A stretch of 64,000 nucleotides of DNA from Streptomyces massasporeus (GTDB lineage: Bacteria; Actinomycetota; Actinomycetes; Streptomycetales; Streptomycetaceae). Location: positions 248,001 to 312,000 of the forward strand of contig NZ_BMSE01000007.1 in NCBI RefSeq assembly GCF_014648995.1. The letters run 5' to 3'. This document shows positions 8,247-17,855 of this stretch, in pieces. A program made the position numbers and the translations under genes. A model generated the notes under the pieces. It was not told where the DNA came from. It saw nothing but the letters and a program-made list of their open reading frames with translations, and did no database searches. Numbering within the stretch: the first letter of the stretch is position 1; the number at the start of each line of letters is the position of its first letter.

Positions 8247-9701
8247 TTACTGGTGCTTGTAGTGCTTGATGGAGTCGTCCTTGGCCGCCTCGTCGGCGAA
8301 GCCCTGGATCTTCTTGATGGCCTCGGCCGGGGTGAGGCGGCCGGCCATCATCTCGCCCAGACCGGACACACCGATCTTCTCCTTCTGCAACTGCACGTAC
8401 CAGTCCTGCAGACGGGGATTCACCACGTTCTCGCCCGCCTTGTCCAGTGCCGCGACGCCGGATGTGAGGCCGGGGGTGAGGGAGATGCCGTCGGTGCCGC
8501 CGTTGTACGCGGTCAGTGATTTCACCTTGCCGGTGAAGTTCTTGGACGACGCCTCACTGAGCATGATGCGCAGCTGCTCCATGCCGCCGGCCGCGTTCTT
8601 GGCCTTGGCCGGGACGATGAAGGGCTCGCCGCCTGAGGCCCAGATGGTGCCGAAGGGCATCTTGTCGGAGGAGTCGAGGCCGGTGGGCGCGGAGACGGCC
8701 AGGTTGAAGTCGTCGGGGATGACGTTGGCCGACTCGTTCTCCACCCAGGAGCCGTTCGGGATGAACAGCGCCTTGCCCTCGGCCCAGGCGGTCTGCGACT
8801 GGATGTGGTCCAGGCCCGGGGTGCCCTTGAGGACGTAGCCCTTCTTGTAGAGCTCGTAGTACGCCTCGAAGCAGGCCTTGACGGCCGGGTGCTTCCAGGC
8901 GTTCGGCTCCAGGTTGTCGATCGCGTCGAGGACCTCGCGGCCGCCGACCTTGCCGATCATCGGGTAGAGCGAGAAGGGGATGTAGTACGGGTATTTGCCC
9001 GCATATGTCCAGCCCGCCATGCCCTTCTTCTTGGCCTTCGCGCAGACCGCGAGCATCTGGTCCCAGGTCTCCGGGTACTGCTCGTCGAGCGAGTCCAGGG
9101 CCTTCTGCGAGTACCAGACGCCGTACACCGTGTAGGCGTAGTACAGGATCCAGACCTTCTCGCCGTCGAACTGGCCCATCTCCACGATGCCGGGGCGCAG
9201 CGTGTCGCGGACCTTCTTGTTCGGGTCGTCGTAGGAGGGCGCGTCGAGCAGCGGGGTGAGGTCGGTGAGCTGGTTCTTGCCGACCAGGACGCCCATGTCC
9301 ATCTGCTCGGCGCCGGAGTTGTCGATGAGGTCCGGCGGGGTGCCCTGGTTGAAGCGGGGCTGGAGCGTGGACTGGATCTTCTGGGTGGCGGAGAACTTCA
9401 CCTTCACCTTGGGGAAGTTCTTCTCGTAGATCTTCACGGCGTCCTCGGCGTACTCCTTGCCGAAGCCGCCGTCGAACAGGACGAATTCCATGCCGGCCGT
9501 GTCGTTGACGGCGAGCGGGTTCTTCGCGGTCTTCTTGCCGGCCTTGGCCTTGTCGCCACTGTCGTCGCCGCCGCTGCTGGCGCAGGCGGACAGGAAACTC
9601 ATGGTGGGGACGGAGATCAGCCCGAGCGCAGCAGACCTTTTGATCAGATCACGGCGGCCGACACCTTCGGTGCCGTGGTTCTCGGCGGAAGTGGATCCCA
9701 T
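8247..9701 (-). CDS. ngcE: N-acetylglucosamine/chitobiose-binding Tat lipoprotein NgcE
   Basis: Extracellular solute-binding protein, 484 residues, SBP_bac_1 class. The N-terminus combines a twin-arginine motif (GRRDLIKRS, Arg16-17) with a lipobox FLSAC (Cys40), so export is probably by Tat followed by lipidation. The mature part has typical stretches such as FVLFDGGFGKEYAED and PNGSWVENES. The ATG at 9701 is chosen over the in-frame TTG two codons earlier. It is first gene of ngcEFG, and a DasR-like box overlaps the apparent promoter. Chito-sugar binding is inferred from orthology. Confidence 0.88.
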   Translation of the reverse strand: MGSTSAENHGTEGVGRRDLIKRSAALGLISVPTMSFLSACASSGGDDSGDKAKAGKKTAKNPLAVNDTAGMEFVLFDGGFGKEYAEDAVKIYEKNFPKVKVKFSATQKIQSTLQPRFNQGTPPDLIDNSGAEQMDMGVLVGKNQLTDLTPLLDAPSYDDPNKKVRDTLRPGIVEMGQFDGEKVWILYYAYTVYGVWYSQKALDSLDEQYPETWDQMLAVCAKAKKKGMAGWTYAGKYPYYIPFSLYPMIGKVGGREVLDAIDNLEPNAWKHPAVKACFEAYYELYKKGYVLKGTPGLDHIQSQTAWAEGKALFIPNGSWVENESANVIPDDFNLAVSAPTGLDSSDKMPFGTIWASGGEPFIVPAKAKNAAGGMEQLRIMLSEASSKNFTGKVKSLTAYNGGTDGISLTPGLTSGVAALDKAGENVVNPRLQDWYVQLQKEKIGVSGLGEMMAGRLTPAEAIKKIQGFADEAAKDDSIKHYKHQ

Positions 9702-9826
9702 GCTCAAGTCCTCGCCTTCTCCAGGACTCAGGCGGTGAACCGGATCCTTCCCGGCACCGCGATCGGGTCAAGCTGGGTCGTGCAGGAAAGTGCGGGTGGT
9801 GATGTGCGGATCGGGTGAAGCGTGCG

Positions 9827-9859
9827 ACAGGTATAGTCCACTTCCCGCCAGCGGATCAA
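9827..9859 (-). promoter_or_regulatory. ngcE promoter with overlapping DasR-like (dre) site
   Basis: On the minus strand, TTGATC (9859-9854) and TATACC (9835-9830) are spaced 18 bases and read toward ngcE. ACAGGTATAGTCCACT at 9827-9842 matches 13 of 16 positions of the remembered dre consensus ACTGGTCTAGACCACT and covers the -10. DasR, a GntR/HutC repressor released by GlcN-6-P, would fit an N-acetylglucosamine importer. Confidence 0.55.
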
Positions 9860-10032
9860 CATCGAACACAGGGTTGGCCGTGGGTCTTATCCGAGTTGAG
9901 ACCTCGCGGAAGTATGAGTGACCTGTGGGTGCTCCGCCGGAAATATCCCGGTCACCACGCCCGAATGCCACAGGCAACACCCTTGACACTCCCGGCCACT
10001 TGGGCAACTACTGGTCCTTGCGCATCGAAGGT

Positions 10033-10044
10033 GACAACGTTGTC
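10033..10044. promoter_or_regulatory. LacI-type palindrome upstream of the GH92 gene
   Basis: GACAACGTTGTC is a perfect 12-bp palindrome with a central CG, the usual layout of LacI-family operators in actinobacteria. It lies 26-37 bases upstream of the GH92 start codon. No LacI-family gene is present in the window, so the regulator is unknown. Confidence 0.6.
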
Positions 10045-10069
10045 CACTGCGCAGGGAGGGTACCCGTTG

Positions 10070-13000
10070 ATGCAGCGGAAAGCTCGGCACAGATGGGGTT
10101 CGGCGGTCGTGTCGGCGACCGCCTTCGCATTGGCCCTGAGTTCACAGGGCGTTGCGGTCGCACGGCCCGAAGCCCCCGAGAGCCCCGACCGGGAGTTCGC
10201 GTCCTCGTTCGAGGCGGACGACCCGGTTCCGGACTGGCTGAACACGGTCGACACCACCCCCGACGGCGGCAAACGGGCCTCGGGAGTCGACGGCGGCTAC
10301 AGCAGCGGCATACCGGGCAATGTGACCGACCAGGTCACCGACGTCCGGGCCGGCGCCGAGAACACGGGCGGCGGCGAGGTGAAGGAGAACCTGGTCGACG
10401 GCGAGCCGAGCACCAAGTGGCTCACCTTCGAGCCCACCGGCTGGGTCGAGTTCGACCTGGACAAACCAGTCAGACTCGCGCGTTACGCGCTGACGTCGGC
10501 CAATGATCACGATGAGCGCGACCCGAAGGACTGGACCCTGAAGGGCTCCGCCGACGGGAAGGAGTGGAAGACGCTCGACACCCGCTCCGGCGAGGCCTTC
10601 TCCGAGCGTTTCCAGACGAAGACGTACGACCTCGCCGAACCCGGTGAGTACCGGCACTTCCGGCTGGACGTCACCGGGAACAACGGCGGCGACATCCTCC
10701 AGCTCGCCGACGTCCAGCTGTCCACGGGCGGCGCCGACGGGCCCGTCCCGCAGGACATGCTCTCGCTCGTCGACCGCGGCCCCAGCGGCTCCCCCACCGC
10801 GAAGGCGGGCGCCGGGTTCACCGGAAAGCGCGCTCTGCGTTACGCCGGCCGGCACACCGCCGAGGGCCGGGCGTACTCGTACAACAAGGTCTTCGACGTG
10901 AACGTGGCCGTCGGCCGGAACACGCGGCTGGCCTACCGCGTCTTCCCGTCCATGGCGGACGGTGACCTCGACTACGACGCGACGAACGTCTCCGTCGACC
11001 TCGCCTTCACCGACGGCACCCACCTGAGCGACCTGCGCGCCACCGACCAGCACGGCTTCCCGCTGACCCCGCAGGGGCAGGGCGCGGCGAAGATCCTCTA
11101 CGTCAACCAGTGGAACAACGTGGCCTCGCGGATCGGCTCGGTCGCGGCCGGGAAGACCGTGGACCGGATCCTGGTGGCCTACGACTCCCCCAAGGGCCCG
11201 GCGAAGTTCCGGGGCTGGCTGGACGACGTGAGCATCGAGTCCGTCGCCCCCGAGCGGCCGAAGGCGCATCTGTCGGACTACGCGGTGACGACCCGGGGCA
11301 CCAACTCCAGCGGCGGCTTCTCCCGGGGCAACAACTTCCCGGCGACGGCGGTGCCGCACGGCTTCAACTTCTGGACGCCGGTGACCAACGCGGGCTCGCT
11401 GAGCTGGCTGTACGACTACGCACGTGCGAACAACGCGGACAACCTGCCGACGATCCAGGCGTTCAGCGCGAGCCACGAGCCGAGTCCCTGGATGGGCGAC
11501 CGGCAGACCTTCCAGGTGATGCCGTCCCTCGCCTCCGGCACTCCGGAGCTGGGCCGGGAGGCCCGGGAGCTGGCCTTCCGGCACGAGAACGAGACCGCGC
11601 GGCCGTACTACTACGGAGTGCGGTTCGAGAACGGGCTGAAAGCCGAGATGGCGCCGACGGACCATGCAGCGGCGCTGCGCTTCACCTACCCCGGCGACGA
11701 CGCGAGCGTCCTCTTCGACAACGTGACCGACCAGGCGGGGCTGACCCTGGACAAGGAGAACGGGGTCGTCACCGGCTACTCGGACGTGAAGTCCGGGCTG
11801 TCGACGGGGGCGACCCGGCTGTTCGTCTACGGCGAGTTCGACAAGCCGGTGAGTGAGGGTTCGTCGGCCGGCGTGAAGGGCTATCTGCGCTTCAAGGCCG
11901 ACGACCGGACCGTCACCCTGCGCCTGGCGACCTCGCTGATCAGCCTCGACCAGGCGAAGGACAACCTCCGCCAGGAGATCCCGGAGGGCAGGTCGTTCGA
12001 GGCCGTCAAGAAGAGCGCCCAGCGGCAGTGGGACCGGCTGCTCGGCAAGGTGGAGGTCGAGGGCGCGACCCCCGACCAGCTGACGACGCTGTACTCCAGC
12101 CTGTACCGGCTCTACCTGTACCCGAACTCCGGCTTCGAGAAGGTCGGCGGCAGGCACAAGTACGCCTCGCCCTTCTCCCCCATGCCGAACCCGGACACCC
12201 CGACGCACACCGGCGCGAAGATCGTCGACGGCGAGGTGTACGTGAACAACGGGTTCTGGGACACCTACCGGACGACCTGGCCGGCGTACTCGTTCCTCAC
12301 TCCGTCCCGGGCGGGTGAGCTGGTCGACGGGTTCGTGCAGCAGTACAAGGACGGCGGCTGGACCTCGCGCTGGTCCTCCCCCGGGTACGCGGACCTCATG
12401 ACGGGCACCTCGTCGGACGTGGCGTTCGCGGACGCGTACGTCAAGGGCGTCGACTTCGACGCGAAGGCGGCCTACGAGGCGGCGGTGAAGAACGCCACGG
12501 TCGTGCCGCCGAACTCGGGCGTCGGCCGCAAGGGCATGGCCACCTCCCCCTTCCTCGGCTACACCAGCACCGAGACCCACGAGGGCCTCTCCTGGGCGCT
12601 GGAGGGGTACCTCAACGACTACGGCATCTCCCGTATGGGCCGGAAGCTCTACGAGGAGACCGGCGAGCGGCGCTACAAGGAGGAGTCGGAGTACTTCCTG
12701 AACCGCGCCCGGGACTATGTGAACCTCTTCGACGCGAAGGCCGGGTTCTTCCAGGGCCGGAACGCCAAGGGTGACTGGCGGGTGGAGTCCTCGAAGTACG
12801 ACCCGCGCGTGTGGGGCCACGACTACACCGAGACCAACGGGTACGGCTATGCCTTCACCGCCCCGCAGGACAGCCGGGGTCTGGCGAACCTGTACGGCGG
12901 CCGGAAGGGATTGGGAGACAAGCTCGACGACTACTTCTCCACGCCGGAGACGGCCTCCCCCCAGTTCGTCGGCTCGTACGGCGGTGTCATCCACGAGATG

Positions 13001-13867
13001 ACCGAGGCGCGCGATGTCCGGATGGGCATGTACGGGCACTCCAACCAGGTCGCCCACCACGCGATCTACATGTACGACGCGGCCGGGCAGCCCTGGAAGG
13101 CACAGAAGAACGTCCGCGAGGTGCTCTCCCGGCTGTACACGGGCAGCGAGATCGGGCAGGGCTACCACGGTGACGAGGACAACGGCGAGCAGTCGGCCTG
13201 GTTCCTGTTCTCCTCGCTCGGCTTCTACCCGCTGGTGATGGGCAGCGGCGAGTACGCGATCGGCTCACCCCTGTTCACCAAGGCGACCGTGCACCTGGAG
13301 AACGGGCGCGAGCTGGTGGTGAAGGCGCCGCGGAACAGCGCGAAGAACGTCTACGTGCAGGGGCTGAAGGTCAACGGCCGGACCTGGACGAAGACCTCGC
13401 TGCCCCACTCGCTGATCGCCAAGGGCGGTGTCCTGGAGTTCGCCATGGGCTCACGGCCGTCGTCCTGGGGCACGGGCGAGAACGCCGCGCCCGTGTCGAT
13501 CACCCGGGACGACGAGGTGCCGACGCCCCGTGCGGACGTGCTGAAGGGTGACGGCGCCCTGTTCGACGACACGTCGGCGACGGACGCCTCGGTGACCTCC
13601 GTGGACCTGCCGGTCCAGAAGGGCGCCGAGGCGGTCCAGTACACGCTGACCTCGTCGGCGGACCGGGCGAAGGCCCCGGCCGGATGGACGCTCCAGGGCT
13701 CCTCCGACGGCACCATCTGGCGGACGCTGGACCGGCGCTCCGGGGAGTCCTTCGCCTGGGACCGGCAGACCCGCGCGTTCTCCGTGAGGTCGCCGGGTAC
13801 GTACGAGAGGTACCGCCTGGTTCTCGACGGCGAGGCAACCCTGGCGGAGGTCGAACTGCTCTCCTGA
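10070..13867 (+). CDS. Secreted GH92 alpha-1,2-mannosidase with two F5/8C-like (CBM32) domains
   Basis: 1265-residue secreted exo-alpha-mannosidase, probably acting on N-glycans or yeast/fungal mannan. A signal peptide (residues 1-31, ending AVA) is followed by an F5/8 type C-like carbohydrate-binding region at about 80-215, with segments WVEFDLDKPV and RHFRLDVTGNN. The GH92 core runs roughly 400-1140; GFNFWTPVTNA and the GDEDNGEQSAWFLFSSLGFYP region carry its acid residue. A second, partial F5/8C-like domain closes the protein (DLPVQKGAEAVQYTLTSS). The ATG at 10070 has GGGAGGG 9 bases upstream. The GH67 gene follows after 20 bases, so both are probably cotranscribed. Sub-specificity within GH92 is not settled. 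Confidence 0.9.
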   Translation: MQRKARHRWGSAVVSATAFALALSSQGVAVARPEAPESPDREFASSFEADDPVPDWLNTVDTTPDGGKRASGVDGGYSSGIPGNVTDQVTDVRAGAENTGGGEVKENLVDGEPSTKWLTFEPTGWVEFDLDKPVRLARYALTSANDHDERDPKDWTLKGSADGKEWKTLDTRSGEAFSERFQTKTYDLAEPGEYRHFRLDVTGNNGGDILQLADVQLSTGGADGPVPQDMLSLVDRGPSGSPTAKAGAGFTGKRALRYAGRHTAEGRAYSYNKVFDVNVAVGRNTRLAYRVFPSMADGDLDYDATNVSVDLAFTDGTHLSDLRATDQHGFPLTPQGQGAAKILYVNQWNNVASRIGSVAAGKTVDRILVAYDSPKGPAKFRGWLDDVSIESVAPERPKAHLSDYAVTTRGTNSSGGFSRGNNFPATAVPHGFNFWTPVTNAGSLSWLYDYARANNADNLPTIQAFSASHEPSPWMGDRQTFQVMPSLASGTPELGREARELAFRHENETARPYYYGVRFENGLKAEMAPTDHAAALRFTYPGDDASVLFDNVTDQAGLTLDKENGVVTGYSDVKSGLSTGATRLFVYGEFDKPVSEGSSAGVKGYLRFKADDRTVTLRLATSLISLDQAKDNLRQEIPEGRSFEAVKKSAQRQWDRLLGKVEVEGATPDQLTTLYSSLYRLYLYPNSGFEKVGGRHKYASPFSPMPNPDTPTHTGAKIVDGEVYVNNGFWDTYRTTWPAYSFLTPSRAGELVDGFVQQYKDGGWTSRWSSPGYADLMTGTSSDVAFADAYVKGVDFDAKAAYEAAVKNATVVPPNSGVGRKGMATSPFLGYTSTETHEGLSWALEGYLNDYGISRMGRKLYEETGERRYKEESEYFLNRARDYVNLFDAKAGFFQGRNAKGDWRVESSKYDPRVWGHDYTETNGYGYAFTAPQDSRGLANLYGGRKGLGDKLDDYFSTPETASPQFVGSYGGVIHEMTEARDVRMGMYGHSNQVAHHAIYMYDAAGQPWKAQKNVREVLSRLYTGSEIGQGYHGDEDNGEQSAWFLFSSLGFYPLVMGSGEYAIGSPLFTKATVHLENGRELVVKAPRNSAKNVYVQGLKVNGRTWTKTSLPHSLIAKGGVLEFAMGSRPSSWGTGENAAPVSITRDDEVPTPRADVLKGDGALFDDTSATDASVTSVDLPVQKGAEAVQYTLTSSADRAKAPAGWTLQGSSDGTIWRTLDRRSGESFAWDRQTRAFSVRSPGTYERYRLVLDGEATLAEVELLS

Positions 13868-13887
13868 GCAACCGAGTCGGGGGTCCG

Positions 13888-15867
13888 ATGCCGCATTCCG
13901 TGCCCGTCCTGCCCGAGGGTGTCGACCCGGCCTGGCTGCCGCCTGCCGCCTTCCGGGCGGTCGGCGGCCGGCGGACCCTGATCCGGGGATCGGGTCCGCT
14001 GGTGGAGACGGTGCACGGGGAGGTGGCCGAGGCCTGCCGGCGGTTCGGGGGTCGGGTCGTACGGGACGCCGTGCCCGACGGCGCGTACGACCTGGTGCTC
14101 GACCTCGGCGGCGACGACCTCGGCGACGAGGGCTTCGCCTTCGCGCGTGAGGACGGCACGACGACCGTCACCGCCTCCGGTGGACGCGGGCTGCTCTACG
14201 GACTGTTCCACGTCGTCCGGCGCGGGGAGGCGGCCTTCACCGGCGCGTGGGCGCGGGAGATCCACCGCCCCGCGCTCGCCCTGCGCATGCTGGACCACTG
14301 GGACAACGTGGCCGTCCACCCGGTCATGGGCCAGGTGGAGCGCGGGTACGCGGGCGGCTCGCTGTTCTGGCAGGACGGGAGGGCGCGGCGCGAACTCGAC
14401 CGTGTGCGGGCGTACGGCAGGCTGCTCGCGGCGTGCGGGATCAACGCGATCTCCGTGAACAACGTCAATGTGCACGCGACCGAGGCGCGTCTGCTGACCG
14501 ACCGCATCGGTGAAGTCGCCGAGATCGCCGCGGCGTTGCGCCCCTACGGCATCCGCACCCACCTGTCGGTCTCCTTCGCCGCGCCGATCACGCTCGGCGG
14601 ACTGCCCACGGCCGATCCGCTGGACGAGTCCGTGCGCGACTGGTGGGCGGAGGCGACCCGGCGGGTGTACGAGGCGATCCCCGACTTCGGCGGGTACGTG
14701 GTGAAGGCCGACTCGGAGGGGCAGCCGGGGCCGTTCGCGTACGGCCGCAGTCACGCCGAGGGCGCGAACCTGCTGGCGGCGGCGCTGGAACCGTTCGGCG
14801 GTACCGTGCACTGGCGGGCGTTCGTCTACGACCACCGCCAGGACTGGCGGGACCGCACGACGGACCGGGCCCGGGCCGCGTACGACCATTTCGTGCTGCT
14901 GGACGGGGAGTTCGCGGCCGACGCCGTGCTCCAGGTGAAGCACGGGCCGATGGACTTCCAGGTCCGGGAGCCGGTGTCGCCGCTGCTCGGGGCCATGCCC
15001 CGGACCCGCCTCGCGGTGGAGCTGCAGGTCACCCAGGAGTACACCGGACAGCAGCGGCACGTGTGCTGGCTGGGGCCGATGTGGAGCGAGGTGCTGCGGT
15101 TCCGGCCCGAGGACACCGGTGTCGGCGGCCTCGCCCGGGGCGGACTCGTGGCCGTGTCGAACGTCGGTGACGACCCGTTCTGGACGGGGCATCCGCTGGC
15201 GCAGGCCAACCTCTACACCTTCGGGCGGCTGGCCTGGCAGCCGGACGCCGAGCCGGGCGCGGTGCTCGACGAGTGGATCGGGCTCGGCTTCCCGGACGCC
15301 CCGGAGGAGCTCACCGGTGGGCTGCACTCCGTGCTCGACGGTTCGTGGCGGACGTACGAGAAGTACACCGCTCCCCTGGGCGTGGGTTTCATGGTTCAGC
15401 CTGGGCACCATTACGGGCCGAGCGTGGACGGCTACGAGTACAGCCCGTGGGGGACGTACCACTTCGCCGACCGGGAGGGCATCGGCGTCGACCGCAGTGC
15501 GGCGAGCGGCACCGGCTACGCCGGGCAGTACGGCACGCCGTGGGCCGAGCTGTACGAGTCGCCGGACACCTGCCCGGACGAGCTGCTGCTGTTCTTCCAC
15601 CACGTGCCGTACGGACATGTGCTGACGAGCGGGAAGACCGTGATCCAGCACATCTACGACACCCACTTCGAGGGTGTCGAGGAGGTGGAGGAGGCCCGGG
15701 CGGTGTGGGATGCGCTGGCCGGCCTGGTGGACCCGGCGCGCCACGCCCGGGTGGCTGAGCGCTACGAGGAGCAGCTCCGCAGCGCCCGCGAGTGGCGCGA
15801 CCAGGTCAACAGCTACTTCCTCCGCAAGTCCGGGGTGCCGGACGGGCGGGGCCGGCGCATCTACTGA
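13888..15867 (+). CDS. GH67 alpha-glucuronidase
   Basis: 659-residue enzyme that removes (4-O-methyl-)glucuronic acid from the non-reducing end of aldouronic acids released from glucuronoxylan. No signal peptide is visible, so it probably acts inside the cell on imported oligosaccharides. GH67 features in order are GRGLLYGLFHVVR, VVKADSEGQPGP (general acid region), LDGEF and FQVREP (paired acidic base residues), then YSPWGTYHFADREGIGVDR. Length fits the family (about 680). The ATG at 13888 follows GGGGG by 5 bases. Its stop overlaps the stop of the convergent GH42 gene by 7 bases (15861-15867). Confidence 0.93.
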   Translation: MPHSVPVLPEGVDPAWLPPAAFRAVGGRRTLIRGSGPLVETVHGEVAEACRRFGGRVVRDAVPDGAYDLVLDLGGDDLGDEGFAFAREDGTTTVTASGGRGLLYGLFHVVRRGEAAFTGAWAREIHRPALALRMLDHWDNVAVHPVMGQVERGYAGGSLFWQDGRARRELDRVRAYGRLLAACGINAISVNNVNVHATEARLLTDRIGEVAEIAAALRPYGIRTHLSVSFAAPITLGGLPTADPLDESVRDWWAEATRRVYEAIPDFGGYVVKADSEGQPGPFAYGRSHAEGANLLAAALEPFGGTVHWRAFVYDHRQDWRDRTTDRARAAYDHFVLLDGEFAADAVLQVKHGPMDFQVREPVSPLLGAMPRTRLAVELQVTQEYTGQQRHVCWLGPMWSEVLRFRPEDTGVGGLARGGLVAVSNVGDDPFWTGHPLAQANLYTFGRLAWQPDAEPGAVLDEWIGLGFPDAPEELTGGLHSVLDGSWRTYEKYTAPLGVGFMVQPGHHYGPSVDGYEYSPWGTYHFADREGIGVDRSAASGTGYAGQYGTPWAELYESPDTCPDELLLFFHHVPYGHVLTSGKTVIQHIYDTHFEGVEEVEEARAVWDALAGLVDPARHARVAERYEEQLRSAREWRDQVNSYFLRKSGVPDGRGRRIY

Positions 15868-17855
15868 AGGATCGCCACGCCGAAGGGGTCGAGGACCAGG
15901 GGTTCGCCCTGGTCCACCCGCTTGCCGGTGAGCAGGTCGGTGGCGGTGGTGTGGGCGGTCAGGTGGGCCGGTTCCGGGGAGTGGTTGAGGAGGAAGAGCA
16001 GACGGGTGCCGTCCGGGGCGACACGGGTGGCCGTCTCCACCGCCGGGTGGTCCGCGTACGGGCCGAGCAGGTCGTGGCGGGTCAGGATCCGGCGGACGAC
16101 CTCGTCGACGCCCGGCTGGTCGAGGGCGGTGGCGATGTACCAGCCCTCGCCGTCGCCGTACCGGTTGCGGGTGACGGCCGGGGTGCCCGCGTAGAAGTCG
16201 GTGCCGTAGGTGGCGACCGGTTCCGCGCCGCGCGGGAGCACGATCTCGAAGACGAGGCGGGCCTCGGTGCCCAGTTCGGGCACGGGCTGGGCGAACTCCG
16301 GCGGCCGGGCGTCCCATTCGTCGACGCGGACGCCCATGAGGGGGGCGAGGGGGCCGGGGACGTCGGTGAGAAAGGCGCGGTCGTGCTCGTCGACGCGGCC
16401 GGAGAGGAAGGTCGCCAGGACCGTGCCGCCGCGGGCGGCCACGGCTTCCAGGCGGGTGGCGAGGTCGCCCTTGACCAGGTGCAGGGCGGGCGCGAGGACC
16501 ACGTCGTAGGGCGTGAGGTCGGCGGTCTGCGGGACGACGTCGACGTCGGCGCCGGCCTCGCGGGCGGCCCGGTAGTAGGCGTGGACCACGTCCGGGTACG
16601 TGACCAGCCGGGAGGGGCCGTCGGAGATCTCCAGGGCCCACCAGCTGTCCCAGTCGAAGAGGAGGGCGGTGCGGGCCGGGGTGCGGGCGCCGAGCGTCCG
16701 GTCGCCCAGGAGCTCCAGCTCCCGTCCCAGTTCGGCGACCTCGCGGAAGACGCGGGTGTCGTCGCGGCCCGCGTGGCCGATGACGGCCCCGTGGTACTTC
16801 TCGCAGGCGCCGCGGGAGGCGCGCATCTGGAAGTAGAGGGCGGCGTCGGCGCCGTGGGCGACGGCCTGGAAGGTGGCGAGGCGGAGTTCGCCGGGCCGCC
16901 GGAGCGGGTTGACGTCCCGGCAGGCCGTCGTCGAGGGGGTCTGCTCCATCAGCCAGAAGGGGGCGCCGTCCTTCAGTCCGCGCATCAGGTCGTGGGCGAG
17001 GGCGGGCCGGGTCGGCGGGGCGTCGAGGGGCGGGTAGTTGTCCCAGGAGGCGAAGTCCAGGTGGGGCGCCCAGCGGTGGTAGTCGAGGGGGCGGTAGAGG
17101 CCCATGAGGTTGGTGGTGACGGGCGTGTCGGGGTCGTGGGCGCGGATCACCTCCTTCTCGGCCAGGAAGCAGCCGAGGAGGGCGTCCGTGGTGAAGCGGA
17201 ACCAGTCGAGGGTGATGCCCTGGAAGGCGGTGTGGTCGGGGCCGCGCCAGTGTTCGGTGAGGGCGTTCGGCGGCTGGATCTGGTCCCAGCCGGTGTAGCG
17301 GTGGGACCAGAAGGTGGTCCACCAGGCGTCGTTGAGGGCGTCGAGGGTGCCGTGCCGGTCTCGCAGCCAGTCCCGGAACGCCTGGGCGCACAGGTCGCAG
17401 TAACAGGTGCCGCCGTACTCGTTGTTGACGTGCCAGGCGAGCAGGGCCGGGTGGCCGGCGTACCGTTCGGCGAGGCGCGAGACGAACGCGGTGGCGTGCT
17501 CGCGGTACGCCGGTGAGCTGGGGCAGAAGTTGTGGCGCTGGCCGTAGCGGTGCCGGCGGCCCTCGAAGTCAGTGCGGTTGACCTCGGGGTGTCCCGTCGC
17601 GAGCCAGGGCGGGAGGGCGGCGGTTCCGGTGGCCAGGCAGACCCGGCGTCCCTCGGCGGCGGCCCCGTCGAGGATGCGGTCCAGGACCGTGAAGTCGTAG
17701 GTGTCCACGGCCGGTTGGGTGACGGACCAGGTGAAGACGCCGACGGTGAGCGTGTCGATGCCGGCCCGGGTGAACAGCCGGTGGTCCTCGTCCCAGACCT
17801 GCCGCGGCCACTGCTCGGGGTTGTAGTCGCCGCCGTAGCGGATCTTGTGCGTCAT
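15861..17855 (-). CDS. GH42 beta-galactosidase (intracellular)
   Basis: 664-residue beta-galactosidase, last gene of a leftward transport operon. Domain A (TIM barrel) begins with YGGDYNPEQWP. The acid/base Glu is in WHVNNEYGG and the nucleophile Glu in WLMEQTPSTT. The Cys cluster of the A4-type zinc site is visible (NFCPSSP and CYCDLC). Domains B and C follow. There is no signal peptide, so it should hydrolyse imported galactosides such as galactan- or xyloglucan-derived oligosaccharides. The ATG at 17855 has AAGGA 10 bases upstream and overlaps the stop of the YesL-like gene (ATGA). Confidence 0.93.
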   Translation of the reverse strand: MTHKIRYGGDYNPEQWPRQVWDEDHRLFTRAGIDTLTVGVFTWSVTQPAVDTYDFTVLDRILDGAAAEGRRVCLATGTAALPPWLATGHPEVNRTDFEGRRHRYGQRHNFCPSSPAYREHATAFVSRLAERYAGHPALLAWHVNNEYGGTCYCDLCAQAFRDWLRDRHGTLDALNDAWWTTFWSHRYTGWDQIQPPNALTEHWRGPDHTAFQGITLDWFRFTTDALLGCFLAEKEVIRAHDPDTPVTTNLMGLYRPLDYHRWAPHLDFASWDNYPPLDAPPTRPALAHDLMRGLKDGAPFWLMEQTPSTTACRDVNPLRRPGELRLATFQAVAHGADAALYFQMRASRGACEKYHGAVIGHAGRDDTRVFREVAELGRELELLGDRTLGARTPARTALLFDWDSWWALEISDGPSRLVTYPDVVHAYYRAAREAGADVDVVPQTADLTPYDVVLAPALHLVKGDLATRLEAVAARGGTVLATFLSGRVDEHDRAFLTDVPGPLAPLMGVRVDEWDARPPEFAQPVPELGTEARLVFEIVLPRGAEPVATYGTDFYAGTPAVTRNRYGDGEGWYIATALDQPGVDEVVRRILTRHDLLGPYADHPAVETATRVAPDGTRLLFLLNHSPEPAHLTAHTTATDLLTGKRVDQGEPLVLDPFGVAILQ

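Larger units (their letters stand above)
9702..10069. promoter_or_regulatory. Divergent promoter region between ngcE and the GH92 gene
   Basis: 368 bases with no convincing gene. It contains the leftward ngcE promoter and DasR-like box (9827-9859). On the plus strand it has a TTGACA at 9983-9988 with only a weak -10 candidate (TACTGG, 20-base spacing), the GACAACGTTGTC palindrome (10033-10044) and the GGGAGGG ribosome site for the GH92 gene (10054-10060). Confidence 0.7.

Noticed and set aside
13351..17391. Long minus-strand frame across GH92, GH67 and GH42 DNA
   Set aside because: It is a Pro/Arg-rich shadow; the real genes in this interval have catalytic motifs and ribosome sites.
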